From a virus: 37,397 nucleotides of DNA. The notes under the pieces are model-generated. The model was not told the DNA's origin. It worked only from the letters and a program-made list of their open reading frames with translations, and made no database searches. The position numbers and the translations under genes are program-made. The stretch covers positions 1 through 37,397 of the IMG/VR virus record IMGVR_UViG_3300042476_000164. One strand, written 5' to 3'. Positions 29,248-37,058 of this stretch are shown piece by piece (the first letter of the stretch is position 1; each line of letters starts with the position of its first letter).

Positions 29248-31709
29248 TTACGTCTGGCGTTATTAGTTGAACTGAGCGCATCAGCAATAGACTGAGCGAG
29301 TTGTTTGGTGTTGTCGATCTTGACCGCCTTGTTGTTTCGTACATCGCTCCGCAGACCGCTCAGATCAACCGAACTCGATCCACCTCGAACCGTAGACGAT
29401 CCACCCCGAACGGAGTTGCTGATATAGTTACTCATCACCTGAGCCGTGCTGATATTGGTAGGCTTATTCACGATCGAACTGTTAAACTGCTCACCTGCTG
29501 CCATCAGTAACGCATAGCGCATCTGTGGGTTGAGCGTTACGAACTGAGCAAGTTCATCAGCCGGTACTGATTCGTGATAGATGGCTCGAACTGCCTCCTT
29601 GTACTTACGATTAGTACGAGTCGGTATAATCGCCTCGCCCGGCATTACCATCGCGTGTACCGAATCCTGACCTTCCATACCGCCCTGAACCGATAGAGTT
29701 CCTTTGGCAAACTTTGGAAGTGGAGCTGCTGCGATAGTTGCGATCTGAACAGCACCCTGCACGCCTGCTGCAATTGCTTGAGCAAGTTTTACAAAGTAAT
29801 CTACTCCGGGCTGCGCCATAATCGTAAGAATAGATAATGCAGTCTGAATAGTAGCACTAAATATTCCTAATGCCTTCTCGCGAATAGCCTGCTCGCGCTG
29901 AAGTTTAGCCGTTTCTTTGGCTCTCTGTTCTTCTAATGCTTTTATCGTATCATCGTACTGCTGCTGACTGATAGCCTTATCTGCAAGCAATTGATCATAT
30001 CCTGCTTTACTTTGCTCAAACTGCTCATTCTCTTTTTCAATTTGAGCATCTGTCTGTGCAGAAGTTATATCTAAAAATGCCTGAGAAAGTTCCGTGTAAA
30101 CCTCTAATGCCGCTTCGATTATCTTCTCATTATCTGCAAGGAAACTCTGCAATGCAGTCTTATTGCCTGCTGCGTTAGTCGCATCGTACTCCTTTCTGAG
30201 CAATGCTAACTGAGCATACAACTTCTGCTGCTCGGTAGTTGTTTCAAGTCCGAAAGTTTTATTCAGTTCTATCTTAGCTTCGACCGATTGTAACTCTGTA
30301 GCTATATCGGCCAGCTTCAAATCTTTCTCTTTGCCGAAATATTTCTCAGCGTTTGCTAACTTCTGAATACTTGCTTTCTCATCGATGTCCTTAGTCTGGG
30401 TAGCAAGTTCTTGCTCAAACTGCTTTTTAAGTTCTGCAATTCGAGCCGCTTCATCTTTCTCAGCTTTAATACGTTCCTCTTCAGCTTCCTTGGCTATTCT
30501 TGCACTTTCAGCTTTGGCTTTCTTTTCAGCTTGTTTTGCTTCTTCACCTCGCTTAATACCCTCATTCTTTAAATAGGTAGTTAATTCTGCCTCTTTAACT
30601 TTGATCGCAACAATAGCACGCTCGTTCGCCTTTATACGTTCATCGTCAGCTTTTAACGTACCCTTTCCCGATTCAATTGCTGCTCGATTCGATTCGATAA
30701 TAGCTTGCTGCTTCTGTATTTCTAACTTAATTAACTTATCCTGACTTTGCCCCTGCGCTGCCGCTAAATCGATCTGATCTTGCAATGATTGCACTCGCTT
30801 ATCCTGCGATTCTTCAAATTTCTTATCAAATGTACTTGCCGCCGCCGCTAAATCAGCAAACTTCTTTTGAAGCCGGATCGATGATTCCATTGCTTCCTCA
30901 TTCGCCTCGTCAACCAAATAGATCGCACCTGCTACGGCCGCTGCCGCTGCTGCAAATATTACAAGCGGTGATGTAACGAGTGCAGCAGTCAGTCTCTTTG
31001 TAGCCGTTGCAGCAGTTGTAGATGCTACCGCCTCACCTTCGATCGCTACCGTAGTTGCTACCGTTGCAGCCTGTGCCGCCTTCTGTGCCTGCGTAGTGAA
31101 GCCTAATACGGTTGATACGTTCTTTAACGCATCACCGATCTGACCTAACTGACTCAGACCCTGCGTTAAATTCAATAAGCCCTGAAACTGCTGCGCTAAC
31201 TTATTGACCTTCTCATTCTCGACCCCAAACGCCTGGAGCGCACCCGTAGCAATCTGAAACGCTCCGAACGCAGCCGTACCTAACTGATTAAACGCTTTAC
31301 CCTTCGCATCAGGATCGAGCGCATCTAACGTCTGATTCAGATCGCCCAGTTCAGCCTTGAGTTCACCGGCACGCTTGGCAGCATTGGCAAACTCCTGCGA
31401 TCCCTGACCGAACGCTTGACCTGCTTCGACTGCGGCCTGTTTGGCTTCGGCTAACTGTGCGCGAAGTGATTTAGTAGCAGTAGTAGCAGTAGTAGCACCC
31501 TTAGTCAGCGCATCACCGAACTGCTTTGCACTAACTCCGGCAGCCTTTAACTCATCCGATACGCCCTTCTTAAATTCAGATCCGGTCTTTTTGAAAATCT
31601 CCGCATCCTTCTCGGTGACTTTACCGAGCTGAACCATCTTATCAATAGCTTGGTCGAGGGACTGTTCATCCTCGACCGTAAACTTAATCTTAATGTCTGT
31701 TGTTGCCAT
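29241..31709 (-). CDS. Tape measure protein
   Basis: At 822 residues this is the longest late gene, with a typical tape-measure layout. The helical N-terminus (MATTDIKIKFTVEDEQSLDQ) is followed by Ala/Gly-rich helical stretches, a hydrophobic segment near residue 250 (LVIFAAAAAAVAGAIYLV) and a long charged coiled coil (EEAKQAEKKAKAESARIAKE). More hydrophobic segments lie near residues 610-670, and the tail is Ser-rich. It fixes tail length and is probably ejected with DNA. The preceding gene is the expected tail assembly chaperone with a -1 frame extension. Confidence 0.88.
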   Translation of the reverse strand: MATTDIKIKFTVEDEQSLDQAIDKMVQLGKVTEKDAEIFKKTGSEFKKGVSDELKAAGVSAKQFGDALTKGATTATTATKSLRAQLAEAKQAAVEAGQAFGQGSQEFANAAKRAGELKAELGDLNQTLDALDPDAKGKAFNQLGTAAFGAFQIATGALQAFGVENEKVNKLAQQFQGLLNLTQGLSQLGQIGDALKNVSTVLGFTTQAQKAAQAATVATTVAIEGEAVASTTAATATKRLTAALVTSPLVIFAAAAAAVAGAIYLVDEANEEAMESSIRLQKKFADLAAAASTFDKKFEESQDKRVQSLQDQIDLAAAQGQSQDKLIKLEIQKQQAIIESNRAAIESGKGTLKADDERIKANERAIVAIKVKEAELTTYLKNEGIKRGEEAKQAEKKAKAESARIAKEAEEERIKAEKDEAARIAELKKQFEQELATQTKDIDEKASIQKLANAEKYFGKEKDLKLADIATELQSVEAKIELNKTFGLETTTEQQKLYAQLALLRKEYDATNAAGNKTALQSFLADNEKIIEAALEVYTELSQAFLDITSAQTDAQIEKENEQFEQSKAGYDQLLADKAISQQQYDDTIKALEEQRAKETAKLQREQAIREKALGIFSATIQTALSILTIMAQPGVDYFVKLAQAIAAGVQGAVQIATIAAAPLPKFAKGTLSVQGGMEGQDSVHAMVMPGEAIIPTRTNRKYKEAVRAIYHESVPADELAQFVTLNPQMRYALLMAAGEQFNSSIVNKPTNISTAQVMSNYISNSVRGGSSTVRGGSSSVDLSGLRSDVRNNKAVKIDNTKQLAQSIADALSSTNNARRKW

Positions 31710-32462
31710 TACGCTGCAATTCCTTTACTTCCCTCTGCATCTGCTCGCACAGTAACAGGTACTCCCATAAAGTTTTGCGCGAAACATCCACGCCATAATG
31801 CCGCTCCGCTTGGGTGCGGTTTACAAACTCTTGCTCTGCTCTGGACGCGGCTCGTCCTGATACAGATTCGCTAAGTTCAATTCGTCCAACTGCTGTATCA
31901 CCTTGAAGGCTGCCGCTAAATCGTCCGCTGATAGCTTGGGCAAAGGTAGTAATTCGCTCAGCCGCGTGAATAAAAAAAAATCATCAATATCGCCCGATTG
32001 CTTCAGACGTTCCTTTTTCGCTACCTGATAGTCAGGATCGTAACTGTACGGAGATTCATTCGTATCGAAGTAAGTTACACAGAACAGATCCCACAAATAA
32101 TCCTGAGGCGGTAGAACGAAATCCATCCGATCGCGCATACCGTTTATAAGCGATACGACTCTGTTCAGATCGATTGACTTACCTGCATTGAAACACTTCT
32201 GTAACTCATCGATGTACTTAGTCAGCGTTGACCGCTCCATCCGCATATTCCACTTATCATATATCTCGACTGCACTCATCCCTCGCAGCGTGTGCGTGTT
32301 GAACTGGTCACGAACCTTGAAGTACTGAACACCTCCGGCAATGAACGCAGGCTCGATGATATGCCCCTCCTGAATCTGCCAGACGGGTGCGCCACCCAAC
32401 CGCGTCTTAACCTTGAGCCAGATAGTCCGTAACCTCTGCGATAACCGTTTCATTGCTTCCAA
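31690..32462 (-). CDS. Predicted -1 frameshift product (GT-type chaperone)
   Basis: The reading frame one base back from the chaperone gene is open from the slippery site at 31971-31977 to a stop at 31690-31692, inside the tape-measure start. Its end reads HYGVDVSRKTLWEYLLLCEQ followed by a helical tail. A -1 shift at L164 would join 164 chaperone residues to 93 new ones, for 257 in total. Lambda G/GT and many siphophages use this arrangement to make two tail-assembly chaperones just before the tape measure. The slippery heptamer is T TTT TTA, read from nine consecutive Ts. A one-base indel in that run would also produce this frame. The actual shift is unproved. Confidence 0.6.
31821..32462 (-). 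CDS. Tail assembly chaperone (G-like), zero frame
   Basis: This 213-residue protein lies right before the tape measure. It has VWQIQEGHIIEPAFIAGGVQ, then WNMRMERSTLTKYI and DRMDFVLPPQDYLWDLFCVT, then FFLFTRLSELLPLPKLSADD. It ends in an acidic, low-complexity tail. I recognise the type from Bacteroidota phages but know no named family. The position matches tail assembly chaperones. Its start overlaps the next small gene by 56 bases, and the ATG at 32453 is an equal alternative. The gene holds a nine-T run in frame at residues 162-164. Confidence 0.7.
   Translation of the reverse strand: MEAMKRLSQRLRTIWLKVKTRLGGAPVWQIQEGHIIEPAFIAGGVQYFKVRDQFNTHTLRGMSAVEIYDKWNMRMERSTLTKYIDELQKCFNAGKSIDLNRVVSLINGMRDRMDFVLPPQDYLWDLFCVTYFDTNESPYSYDPDYQVAKKERLKQSGDIDDFFLFTRLSELLPLPKLSADDLAAAFKVIQQLDELNLANLYQDEPRPEQSKSL
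31971..31977 (-). other. Slippery heptamer (T TTT TTA)
   Basis: On the minus strand the sequence GAT TTT TTT TTA TTC contains the heptamer T TTT TTA in the zero frame (codons F162, F163, L164). This is a known -1 shift site type, and here it lies within a nine-T run that could also cause transcriptional slippage. The -1 frame is open for 93 codons after it. I did not identify a convincing downstream pseudoknot by eye. Confidence 0.55.
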
Positions 32463-32637
32463 ATCGAATCGTATTTATTCCGTGTGATATTATCCATCTG
32501 TCTGCGTATAGCTTGAACTGATAACCGTCTTTAGTCCAACGGTATGGCCTGCCCTTGCAGGCGCACGTTCCGCGCGGTGACCATCCGTTAGTGATGAGTA
32601 ACGCATTGATCTGATCAACTAAAATTGAATGCTGCAT
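32407..32637 (-). CDS. Small Cys-containing phage protein
   Basis: The 76-residue protein has the pattern SPRGTCACKGRPYRWTKDGY followed by a beta strand (QFKLYADRWII), resembling a small beta-rich domain. No catalytic motif is seen. It overlaps the chaperone gene by 56 bases and the previous gene by 23, typical of this operon's tight packing. It may be a minor tail or assembly protein. Confidence 0.6.
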   Translation of the reverse strand: MQHSILVDQINALLITNGWSPRGTCACKGRPYRWTKDGYQFKLYADRWIISHGINTIRFGSNETVIAEVTDYLAQG

Positions 32638-32923
32638 TCAGTGCTGCTAATGCTCCTGCGTAGTTGCCATTGTAACTAACTCCATCGATGACTATACCCT
32701 TCAAATCGTTGACCGCCATGTGGCACTCGAACCCATCTATCTTCAACTCAATCATATTATTCAATGTATCACCCTTGACCGATATAACTTCGTGAACTGC
32801 TGATAATGACATACTGTAATCATCCATTGAATCACGTGTCTGTGTCTGAACAATCGTAACTACGAAATGTGAGTTCGCGTGTTCAGTGATTCCGATTGTC
32901 ATTATGCCGTAGTTACTGCTCAT
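32615..32923 (-). CDS. Hypothetical protein of the tail-assembly block
   Basis: This 102-residue protein is beta-rich (FVVTIVQTQTRDS, DTLNNMIELKIDGFE) with an Ala-rich tail (NYAGALAALNAAF). No family is recognised. It overlaps both neighbours by 11-23 bases. Position between the membrane protein and the chaperone makes an assembly factor plausible. Confidence 0.6.
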   Translation of the reverse strand: MSSNYGIMTIGITEHANSHFVVTIVQTQTRDSMDDYSMSLSAVHEVISVKGDTLNNMIELKIDGFECHMAVNDLKGIVIDGVSYNGNYAGALAALNAAFNFS

Positions 32924-33203
32924 CGAAGAATGTGTTATAGAATAATGTATTCACTGCTGCCAGTGCGAAGATATATCCTACAAAATAGATCGGATTCGAT
33001 GATACTAACCAGAACGGCCATGACCAGATCGATGCCATGCAGGTTATGCAGCCGCAGATCGGACTGTATAATTTCGGCATATAGTCATGCACCCAATCAC
33101 CGATGCCCGATAGTAACATACCTGGTTGCGTTGCCAGATACAAGCCGTTGCACATCAGCCCGTTTAGAGTCAGCATAATGCTGATAGTGATTAGTTCGAT
33201 CAT
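32913..33203 (-). CDS. Membrane protein with CxxC motif
   Basis: The 96-residue protein has membrane-like segments near residues 1-25 (ITISIMLTLNGLMCNGLYLA), 50-68 (CITCMASIWSWPFWLV) and 72-88 (YFVGYIFALAAVNTLF). A C-G-C-I-T-C-M group before the second segment resembles the 'CPxCxxxW' motif of small phage membrane proteins. Its role is unknown. It shares a TGATG overlap with the upstream gene, where ATG begins inside the stop. Confidence 0.65.
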   Translation of the reverse strand: MIELITISIMLTLNGLMCNGLYLATQPGMLLSGIGDWVHDYMPKLYSPICGCITCMASIWSWPFWLVSSNPIYFVGYIFALAAVNTLFYNTFFDEQ

Positions 33204-33826
33204 CAGTCTGTTATGTTAGTCTGGTTAACAATCGTAATCTGCATACAACTGTACTCAGTACCGTTGTAGGTGAATGTAACATCTTCTGATCCATCAGTTG
33301 CAGTCAGGACAAATACGTTTCCGCTAACGTATAACTCAGGCATCAAATAAGTATCCCATGTAGTAACTCCATTCTCATCTGTTATACTCGTCTGAATATA
33401 TTTGATTCCAGTCTGGGAGTTCGTCAGCGTGTAGATGTATTGAGTTTCACTGTTCAAACCAAGATTTATAGTGTAATCATTCTGACATTCTGCCCATTCG
33501 ATCGATCCGCATCCGGTGCATAATTCTGCTTCGGTGAAATTGAATGTAAAAGAACTACCGATTATATTATCATAAAAAGTTACCGTTGTGGGGTTCGGTG
33601 ATGGATCAACCCACGTAATCTCAACCTTTGTACCCGTTAAAACTGTTGTTAAATTGAATGTAACATCACCATTAAGTACAGCTTCATAATTCGACTTTAA
33701 TGTTGTAATAGATGCAATGTTAGCTATATTATCAAACGTAAAATCATTAGGATAAAATAATGTAAGCGTAAACGAATTAACCTCTTGACCCGTTGGGATA
33801 ATACCGCTTGCGTAATATGTAGCCAT
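33203..33826 (-). CDS. Beta-rich, AT-rich hypothetical virion protein
   Basis: This 207-residue protein is Thr/Asn-rich and almost all strands (EVNSFTLTLFYPNDFTFDNI, GTKVEITWVDPSPNPTTVTF). It has a CTGC unit near residue 103 and reads as one or two Ig-like or adhesin domains. It is distinctly AT-rich compared with the terminase. A TAnnTTTG box overlaps the terminase stop just upstream. It could be a virion decoration protein, by inference. Confidence 0.6.
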   Translation of the reverse strand: MATYYASGIIPTGQEVNSFTLTLFYPNDFTFDNIANIASITTLKSNYEAVLNGDVTFNLTTVLTGTKVEITWVDPSPNPTTVTFYDNIIGSSFTFNFTEAELCTGCGSIEWAECQNDYTINLGLNSETQYIYTLTNSQTGIKYIQTSITDENGVTTWDTYLMPELYVSGNVFVLTATDGSEDVTFTYNGTEYSCMQITIVNQTNITD

Positions 33827-33830
33827 AGAG

Positions 33831-33838
33831 CAAATTTA
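33831..33838 (-). promoter_or_regulatory. TAAATTTG box at the terminase stop
   Basis: TAAATTTGCTCTATGG on the minus strand puts a -7-like box 4 bases before the next ATG. Its first three bases are the terminase stop codon. No -33 TTG is found. It may be coincidental. Confidence 0.3.
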
Positions 33839-35068
33839 CAAAAAGAATCGAATGAAATCGGAATGAAATGTATATAAATAGTACCTCATGCAGTCGAGCA
33901 GATCGGCCTTCTTGTTTTCAGTCGATCGGTCTTTCTTGATATCGCCCTCACCGTCCACCTCCACATATTTCAGATCCCGTATCAACCCCGTGCAACTCGG
34001 ATCGATCTTGACCGTTGCATTCTGAAGCAGACTATTCAACAACACCCGCGTATCCCTGACCGATGGATTCATTCGGGGTTGCTTCATCTGGGCATTGCCT
34101 AACCGCAGCTTAGTACGCACCACATCATAATACCCAAGATTGCCCTGAGTCACCGCAGTGCGATTAGCCCCCGTACTATCGCCTGTGATCACGAACGATG
34201 CAGTCGGATAGGCCGATACGATCTGATCGCATAGAGCGTAAATATCGGAGTTGGCCAGAGCAAACTCACGGATCACGTGTATCTCAGTCCCGTACTGTTG
34301 CACCGCTATGCACGTAATTGGATCCACGTTGAAGTCAAACGATAGGTATAGCGTCCCCTTCGGATCGAACTGTACCGGCTGAACGTGCTTGATTGGATCG
34401 AACGCATACGCAAACGGATTGTAAGCCAGATCGACATCTTCGGCTAATATCTCACACCGGAATGATAGATCATCTAACTGCTTGCGTAACTCATCAACCT
34501 CATCGCGGTCAATATGCGGATTATCGTACGTGCTTAGGTTGAATGCTGCCCATCCCGGCTCTCCCCCTCGTTTGTGCAATTCCTTGAAGTAGGTATCTCC
34601 GAACTTTGGTGTGGATAGTAGCCAAGCGTCCCCCTTATAATCGAGTAAGGTCGGCATAATCGCTCCCTGCCAGGCTTCCTTAAACTTCTTCGATTTCTCG
34701 ACCTCATCCACCACCACGCGCTTATACTTGCGACCCCGACCAGAATCAGGATTATCCAAACTCCAACAATCGATAACCCCACCACCAATAAGTCGAAGCT
34801 GCTTAGTCTGCTCGTTTTTTTTGATTATAATCGGTTCGAGTAACGTCTTCAACTCCTGCCAGACCTCATCTAAATCCTTATAGGTCGGAGCATAGTAAGC
34901 TACCGGATAACCTTCCAAAGCCGGTGCAATTATCAGGTAGTTGACTGAGCAAAAAGTCTTGCCCCACCTGCGACCAATCTTTAGGACATTATACCTCTTT
35001 GAACTGGCAATAACGGACAATTGCCCACTATGCAGCGGTTGAGCTACTATTGTTAAATGGTGATCCAT
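33836..35068 (-). CDS. Terminase large subunit
   Basis: The 410-residue protein has a complete ATPase with Walker A GRRWGKT (32-38), Walker B VVVDE (118-122) and coupling motif LLSTPK (150-155). It also has an RNase H-like nuclease with FDF (D245), GDSTG (D297) and LLDCMRYY (D389/D392 region). It cuts concatemers and drives DNA into the prohead through the portal. Its 410 residues are near the usual lower limit but no motif is missing. The gene overlaps the small upstream gene by 41 bases. Confidence 0.95.
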   Translation of the reverse strand: MDHHLTIVAQPLHSGQLSVIASSKRYNVLKIGRRWGKTFCSVNYLIIAPALEGYPVAYYAPTYKDLDEVWQELKTLLEPIIIKKNEQTKQLRLIGGGVIDCWSLDNPDSGRGRKYKRVVVDEVEKSKKFKEAWQGAIMPTLLDYKGDAWLLSTPKFGDTYFKELHKRGGEPGWAAFNLSTYDNPHIDRDEVDELRKQLDDLSFRCEILAEDVDLAYNPFAYAFDPIKHVQPVQFDPKGTLYLSFDFNVDPITCIAVQQYGTEIHVIREFALANSDIYALCDQIVSAYPTASFVITGDSTGANRTAVTQGNLGYYDVVRTKLRLGNAQMKQPRMNPSVRDTRVLLNSLLQNATVKIDPSCTGLIRDLKYVEVDGEGDIKKDRSTENKKADLLDCMRYYLYTFHSDFIRFFL

Positions 35069-35243
35069 CAGGATATTTAACGGTCAATGTAACTGCTCCG
35101 CTCGATTCGTCTTCCTTCAACAGGCGCGTGATCTCAATAGCATACTTAACCCGTTCGGATTTACTCAGTGCCATGTAATCGGCAACTAACTGATCCGGGT
35201 CGATATTGTCATGCAGGAACTTTAGTAATGATTTTGCGCTCAC
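35028..35243 (-). CDS. Candidate small terminase subunit, GTG start
   Basis: The 71-residue protein is helical (SLLKFLHDNIDPDQLVADYM, ERVKYAIEITRLLKED) with a Ser/Ala tail. It begins with GTG, whose GTGA overlaps the previous stop, and overlaps the large terminase. Small size and position suggest the DNA-recognition subunit. Most small terminases are longer with a clear HTH, so this may be a short version or an unrelated early protein. Confidence 0.5.
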   Translation of the reverse strand: MSAKSLLKFLHDNIDPDQLVADYMALSKSERVKYAIEITRLLKEDESSGAVTLTVKYPDGSPFNNSSSTAA

Positions 35244-35809
35244 TTGTTTTTTCGGTACTGGTAAAAGTACAAAATTCTATCTATCAAAGGACATACCGAA
35301 ATCGCATTATCAGCAGCCATGCGCTTCGCATAGTCGAAGTCTTCTGCATGGTTTAGGATCGCATACGGATACTTACGGGCGATCTCCGTTCGGATCGGAT
35401 TGAGATGGTTGACCGGGCGATGATATGTAATCTGACCTTTGACCCATCTCGGCTTAGCATCCCATTCATAGCCTAAGTGATTAACAAAATATAACGGTGT
35501 AGACTTGCCCTCAGTAAGCATACCCCTGATACCTACCGCATCTGGCCGCGATTCCAACACCTTCAGGATCGTATCCACATAGTTCATAGCTACCAGATCG
35601 TCATCATCGATAAAGCACATATACTCAGTCTGCACGGCATCGACTGCACTGTTCCGTTTCTCACCGATCGTACTCTCGTAATTGTCCTTGACCGTGATGA
35701 TTCGTACCGGTTTACCCATCACCTGCGGATCGAGGCATTGACGCAGCCTGTTATAGAACTGCTCGCGGTCGTTCAGTGTCAGGATGCAGATGGTGAGGAT
35801 GTCGGTCAT
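35240..35809 (-). CDS. Family-2-like glycosyltransferase
   Basis: The 189-residue protein has LTICILTLNDREQFYN at the start, RIITVKDNYESTIGEKRN, and a FIDDDDLV sequence (D68-D71) that binds the metal-nucleotide sugar. It is shorter than usual GT2 proteins, so the acceptor part is reduced. Together with the neighbouring transferase it forms a gene pair at the head of the late operon. The acceptor is unknown. Confidence 0.8.
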   Translation of the reverse strand: MTDILTICILTLNDREQFYNRLRQCLDPQVMGKPVRIITVKDNYESTIGEKRNSAVDAVQTEYMCFIDDDDLVAMNYVDTILKVLESRPDAVGIRGMLTEGKSTPLYFVNHLGYEWDAKPRWVKGQITYHRPVNHLNPIRTEIARKYPYAILNHAEDFDYAKRMAADNAISVCPLIDRILYFYQYRKNK

Positions 35810-36453
35810 AGCGGAAACCCTCCAGCCTTACGTTGTTCAAATAACTTCTCACCGACCTTCCAAGCGATCGAACTATTCTCCCGGTCATAGGTCGCATCCT
35901 TCTGCGACTTACCCACCGTGTAGTGATTGTGCTGAAACCCTACGATCGAACTGACCCGATACAGATGGTGCGTCTTAGCCGTTTCGGCCAGATCGTTATC
36001 GGCAAACATTGAGATGTATCCGGGATGATACAAATACCCCAGAACATTGTATGCTATACGATTCATTATGGGCAGAGTCATTATATCCGATCGGATACCA
36101 TCATGCACCTGCAATACTACCGGATTCGCACCGTTCAGGTACTGATCGGCCAGTAGCAACTGATCCCATCCCTGCGGTGCTTCCATGTCATCGCTGACCA
36201 GGATCAGGATATCGCCCTTCGATCTCGATGCAGCCGCGTTCGATGCAGCAACCATGCCATTGAACGAATCAGCAACCACAATCAGGCCGGTGTCATCCAT
36301 TACCTTCATGTAGTTGCTGAACTGAGGATCGTTATCGTTGAGCGATAGTATCCACTCAATCGAACTATCCGTAACCATTCGATCTAACCACTGCTGAACA
36401 CACCGCCGAGCCTGCTCAGGCCGTCCGTATGATGGGTGACAGATCGAAATCAT
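35806..36453 (-). CDS. Family-2-like glycosyltransferase
   Basis: I start this 215-residue protein at 36453 (MISICHPSYGRPEQA), where ATG overlaps the previous stop. The frame runs 105 bases further upstream but would overlap the preceding gene. The opening ISICHPSYGRPEQARR and the D-rich VSDDM site (87-90) match GT2 enzymes. A C-terminal part (YHPGYISMFADNDLAETAKT) is typical of sugar-acceptor regions. It is paired with the next transferase by a 4-base overlap. Confidence 0.8.
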   Translation of the reverse strand: MISICHPSYGRPEQARRCVQQWLDRMVTDSSIEWILSLNDNDPQFSNYMKVMDDTGLIVVADSFNGMVAASNAAASRSKGDILILVSDDMEAPQGWDQLLLADQYLNGANPVVLQVHDGIRSDIMTLPIMNRIAYNVLGYLYHPGYISMFADNDLAETAKTHHLYRVSSIVGFQHNHYTVGKSQKDATYDRENSSIAWKVGEKLFEQRKAGGFPL

Positions 36454-36680
36454 CAGAACGGAAGATCCGATGTAGGTGATGATTGGCTCGCATCCGCCTG
36501 GCGCGGTTCGCGCAAACTCAGGCTGAGCCATTTCTTGCCATTCGTGTCCTTGATCCAACCGGATAGATCGAGCGTTTCGCCCTTGTAGTTAATCTTACCG
36601 GTGTAGTCGGGATGATTGTCCGACTTCTTTGATTCATTCCTGAATAGACTACCGCTATTCTCTTTGTGTTCGTATCCCAT
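36453..36680 (-). CDS. Small protein with SSB-like C-terminal tip
   Basis: The 75-residue protein reads NSGSLFRNESKKSDNHPDYT, then GKINYKGETLDLSGWIKD and KKWLSLSLREP, then a Ser-rich acidic tail ending SDLPF. The core matches a widespread small phage protein ('NSGSLF.N......HPDYtG....G....l.gWiK'). The DLPF end is like the acidic tip of single-stranded DNA-binding proteins that docks partner enzymes. It heads the leftward operon. A ssDNA-binding role is inference. Confidence 0.7.
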   Translation of the reverse strand: MGYEHKENSGSLFRNESKKSDNHPDYTGKINYKGETLDLSGWIKDTNGKKWLSLSLREPRQADASQSSPTSDLPF

Positions 36681-36795
36681 CTGGCTGATTATTTCGGCTA
36701 ATGTAAGTACACGCGATCAGATTTGCAAAGAAAAAGTACCTTCAATTTATACCGATTCGAGCCTAACTGATTCAGGCAGAATAGTTTCGAGCGAT

Positions 36796-36804
36796 CTGTA
36801 ACAG
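36796..36804. promoter_or_regulatory. Operator-like palindrome 1 (CTGTAACAG)
   Basis: A 9-bp palindrome with core TGTAACA. Two other sites with TGT(A/T)ACA lie at 36829 and 37029. It could bind a phage or host regulator. Confidence 0.4.
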
Positions 36805-36828
36805 GTTGCTACAAATCCGATTTTGAAT

Positions 36829-36837
36829 GTGTTACAC
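36829..36837. promoter_or_regulatory. Operator-like palindrome 2 (GTGTTACAC)
   Basis: Exact reverse complement of the site at 37029-37037 and a palindrome in itself around one base. It is 25 bases after palindrome 1. Confidence 0.45.
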
Positions 36838-37028
36838 GTAACTGATTGACAGACAAGGATTAAGTCGAAACGGCTACGAATAAACGTAATACACACTTCA
36901 TAAGTCTATTTTTTTATAGTTTCTCTAAAAGAACACACACACACTATATGGCCAAAAGTGGAAATGAATCTGTGTATTTCGTTTTTGTGTAGCTGGCAAG
37001 TTCAACTCAATATAAATCAATCACTTGC

Positions 37029-37037
37029 GTGTAACAC
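37029..37037. promoter_or_regulatory. Operator-like palindrome 3 (GTGTAACAC)
   Basis: Reverse complement of the site at 36829-36837. It touches the larger inverted repeat at 37034-37058. Confidence 0.45.
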
Positions 37038-37058
37038 AATTGCTCAAAATTATTGTGT
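37034..37058. repeat. Inverted repeat ACACAAT-N11-ATTGTGT
   Basis: Perfect 7-bp arms surround an AT-rich 11-base centre that includes the minus-strand -7-like box TAATTTTG (37045-37052). This placement could let a regulator cover a late promoter. The expected -33 TTG is missing. Confidence 0.5.

Noticed and set aside
36933-36944. (AC)6 run as a CRISPR or iteron array
   Set aside because: A simple dinucleotide run without spacers or longer repeats.
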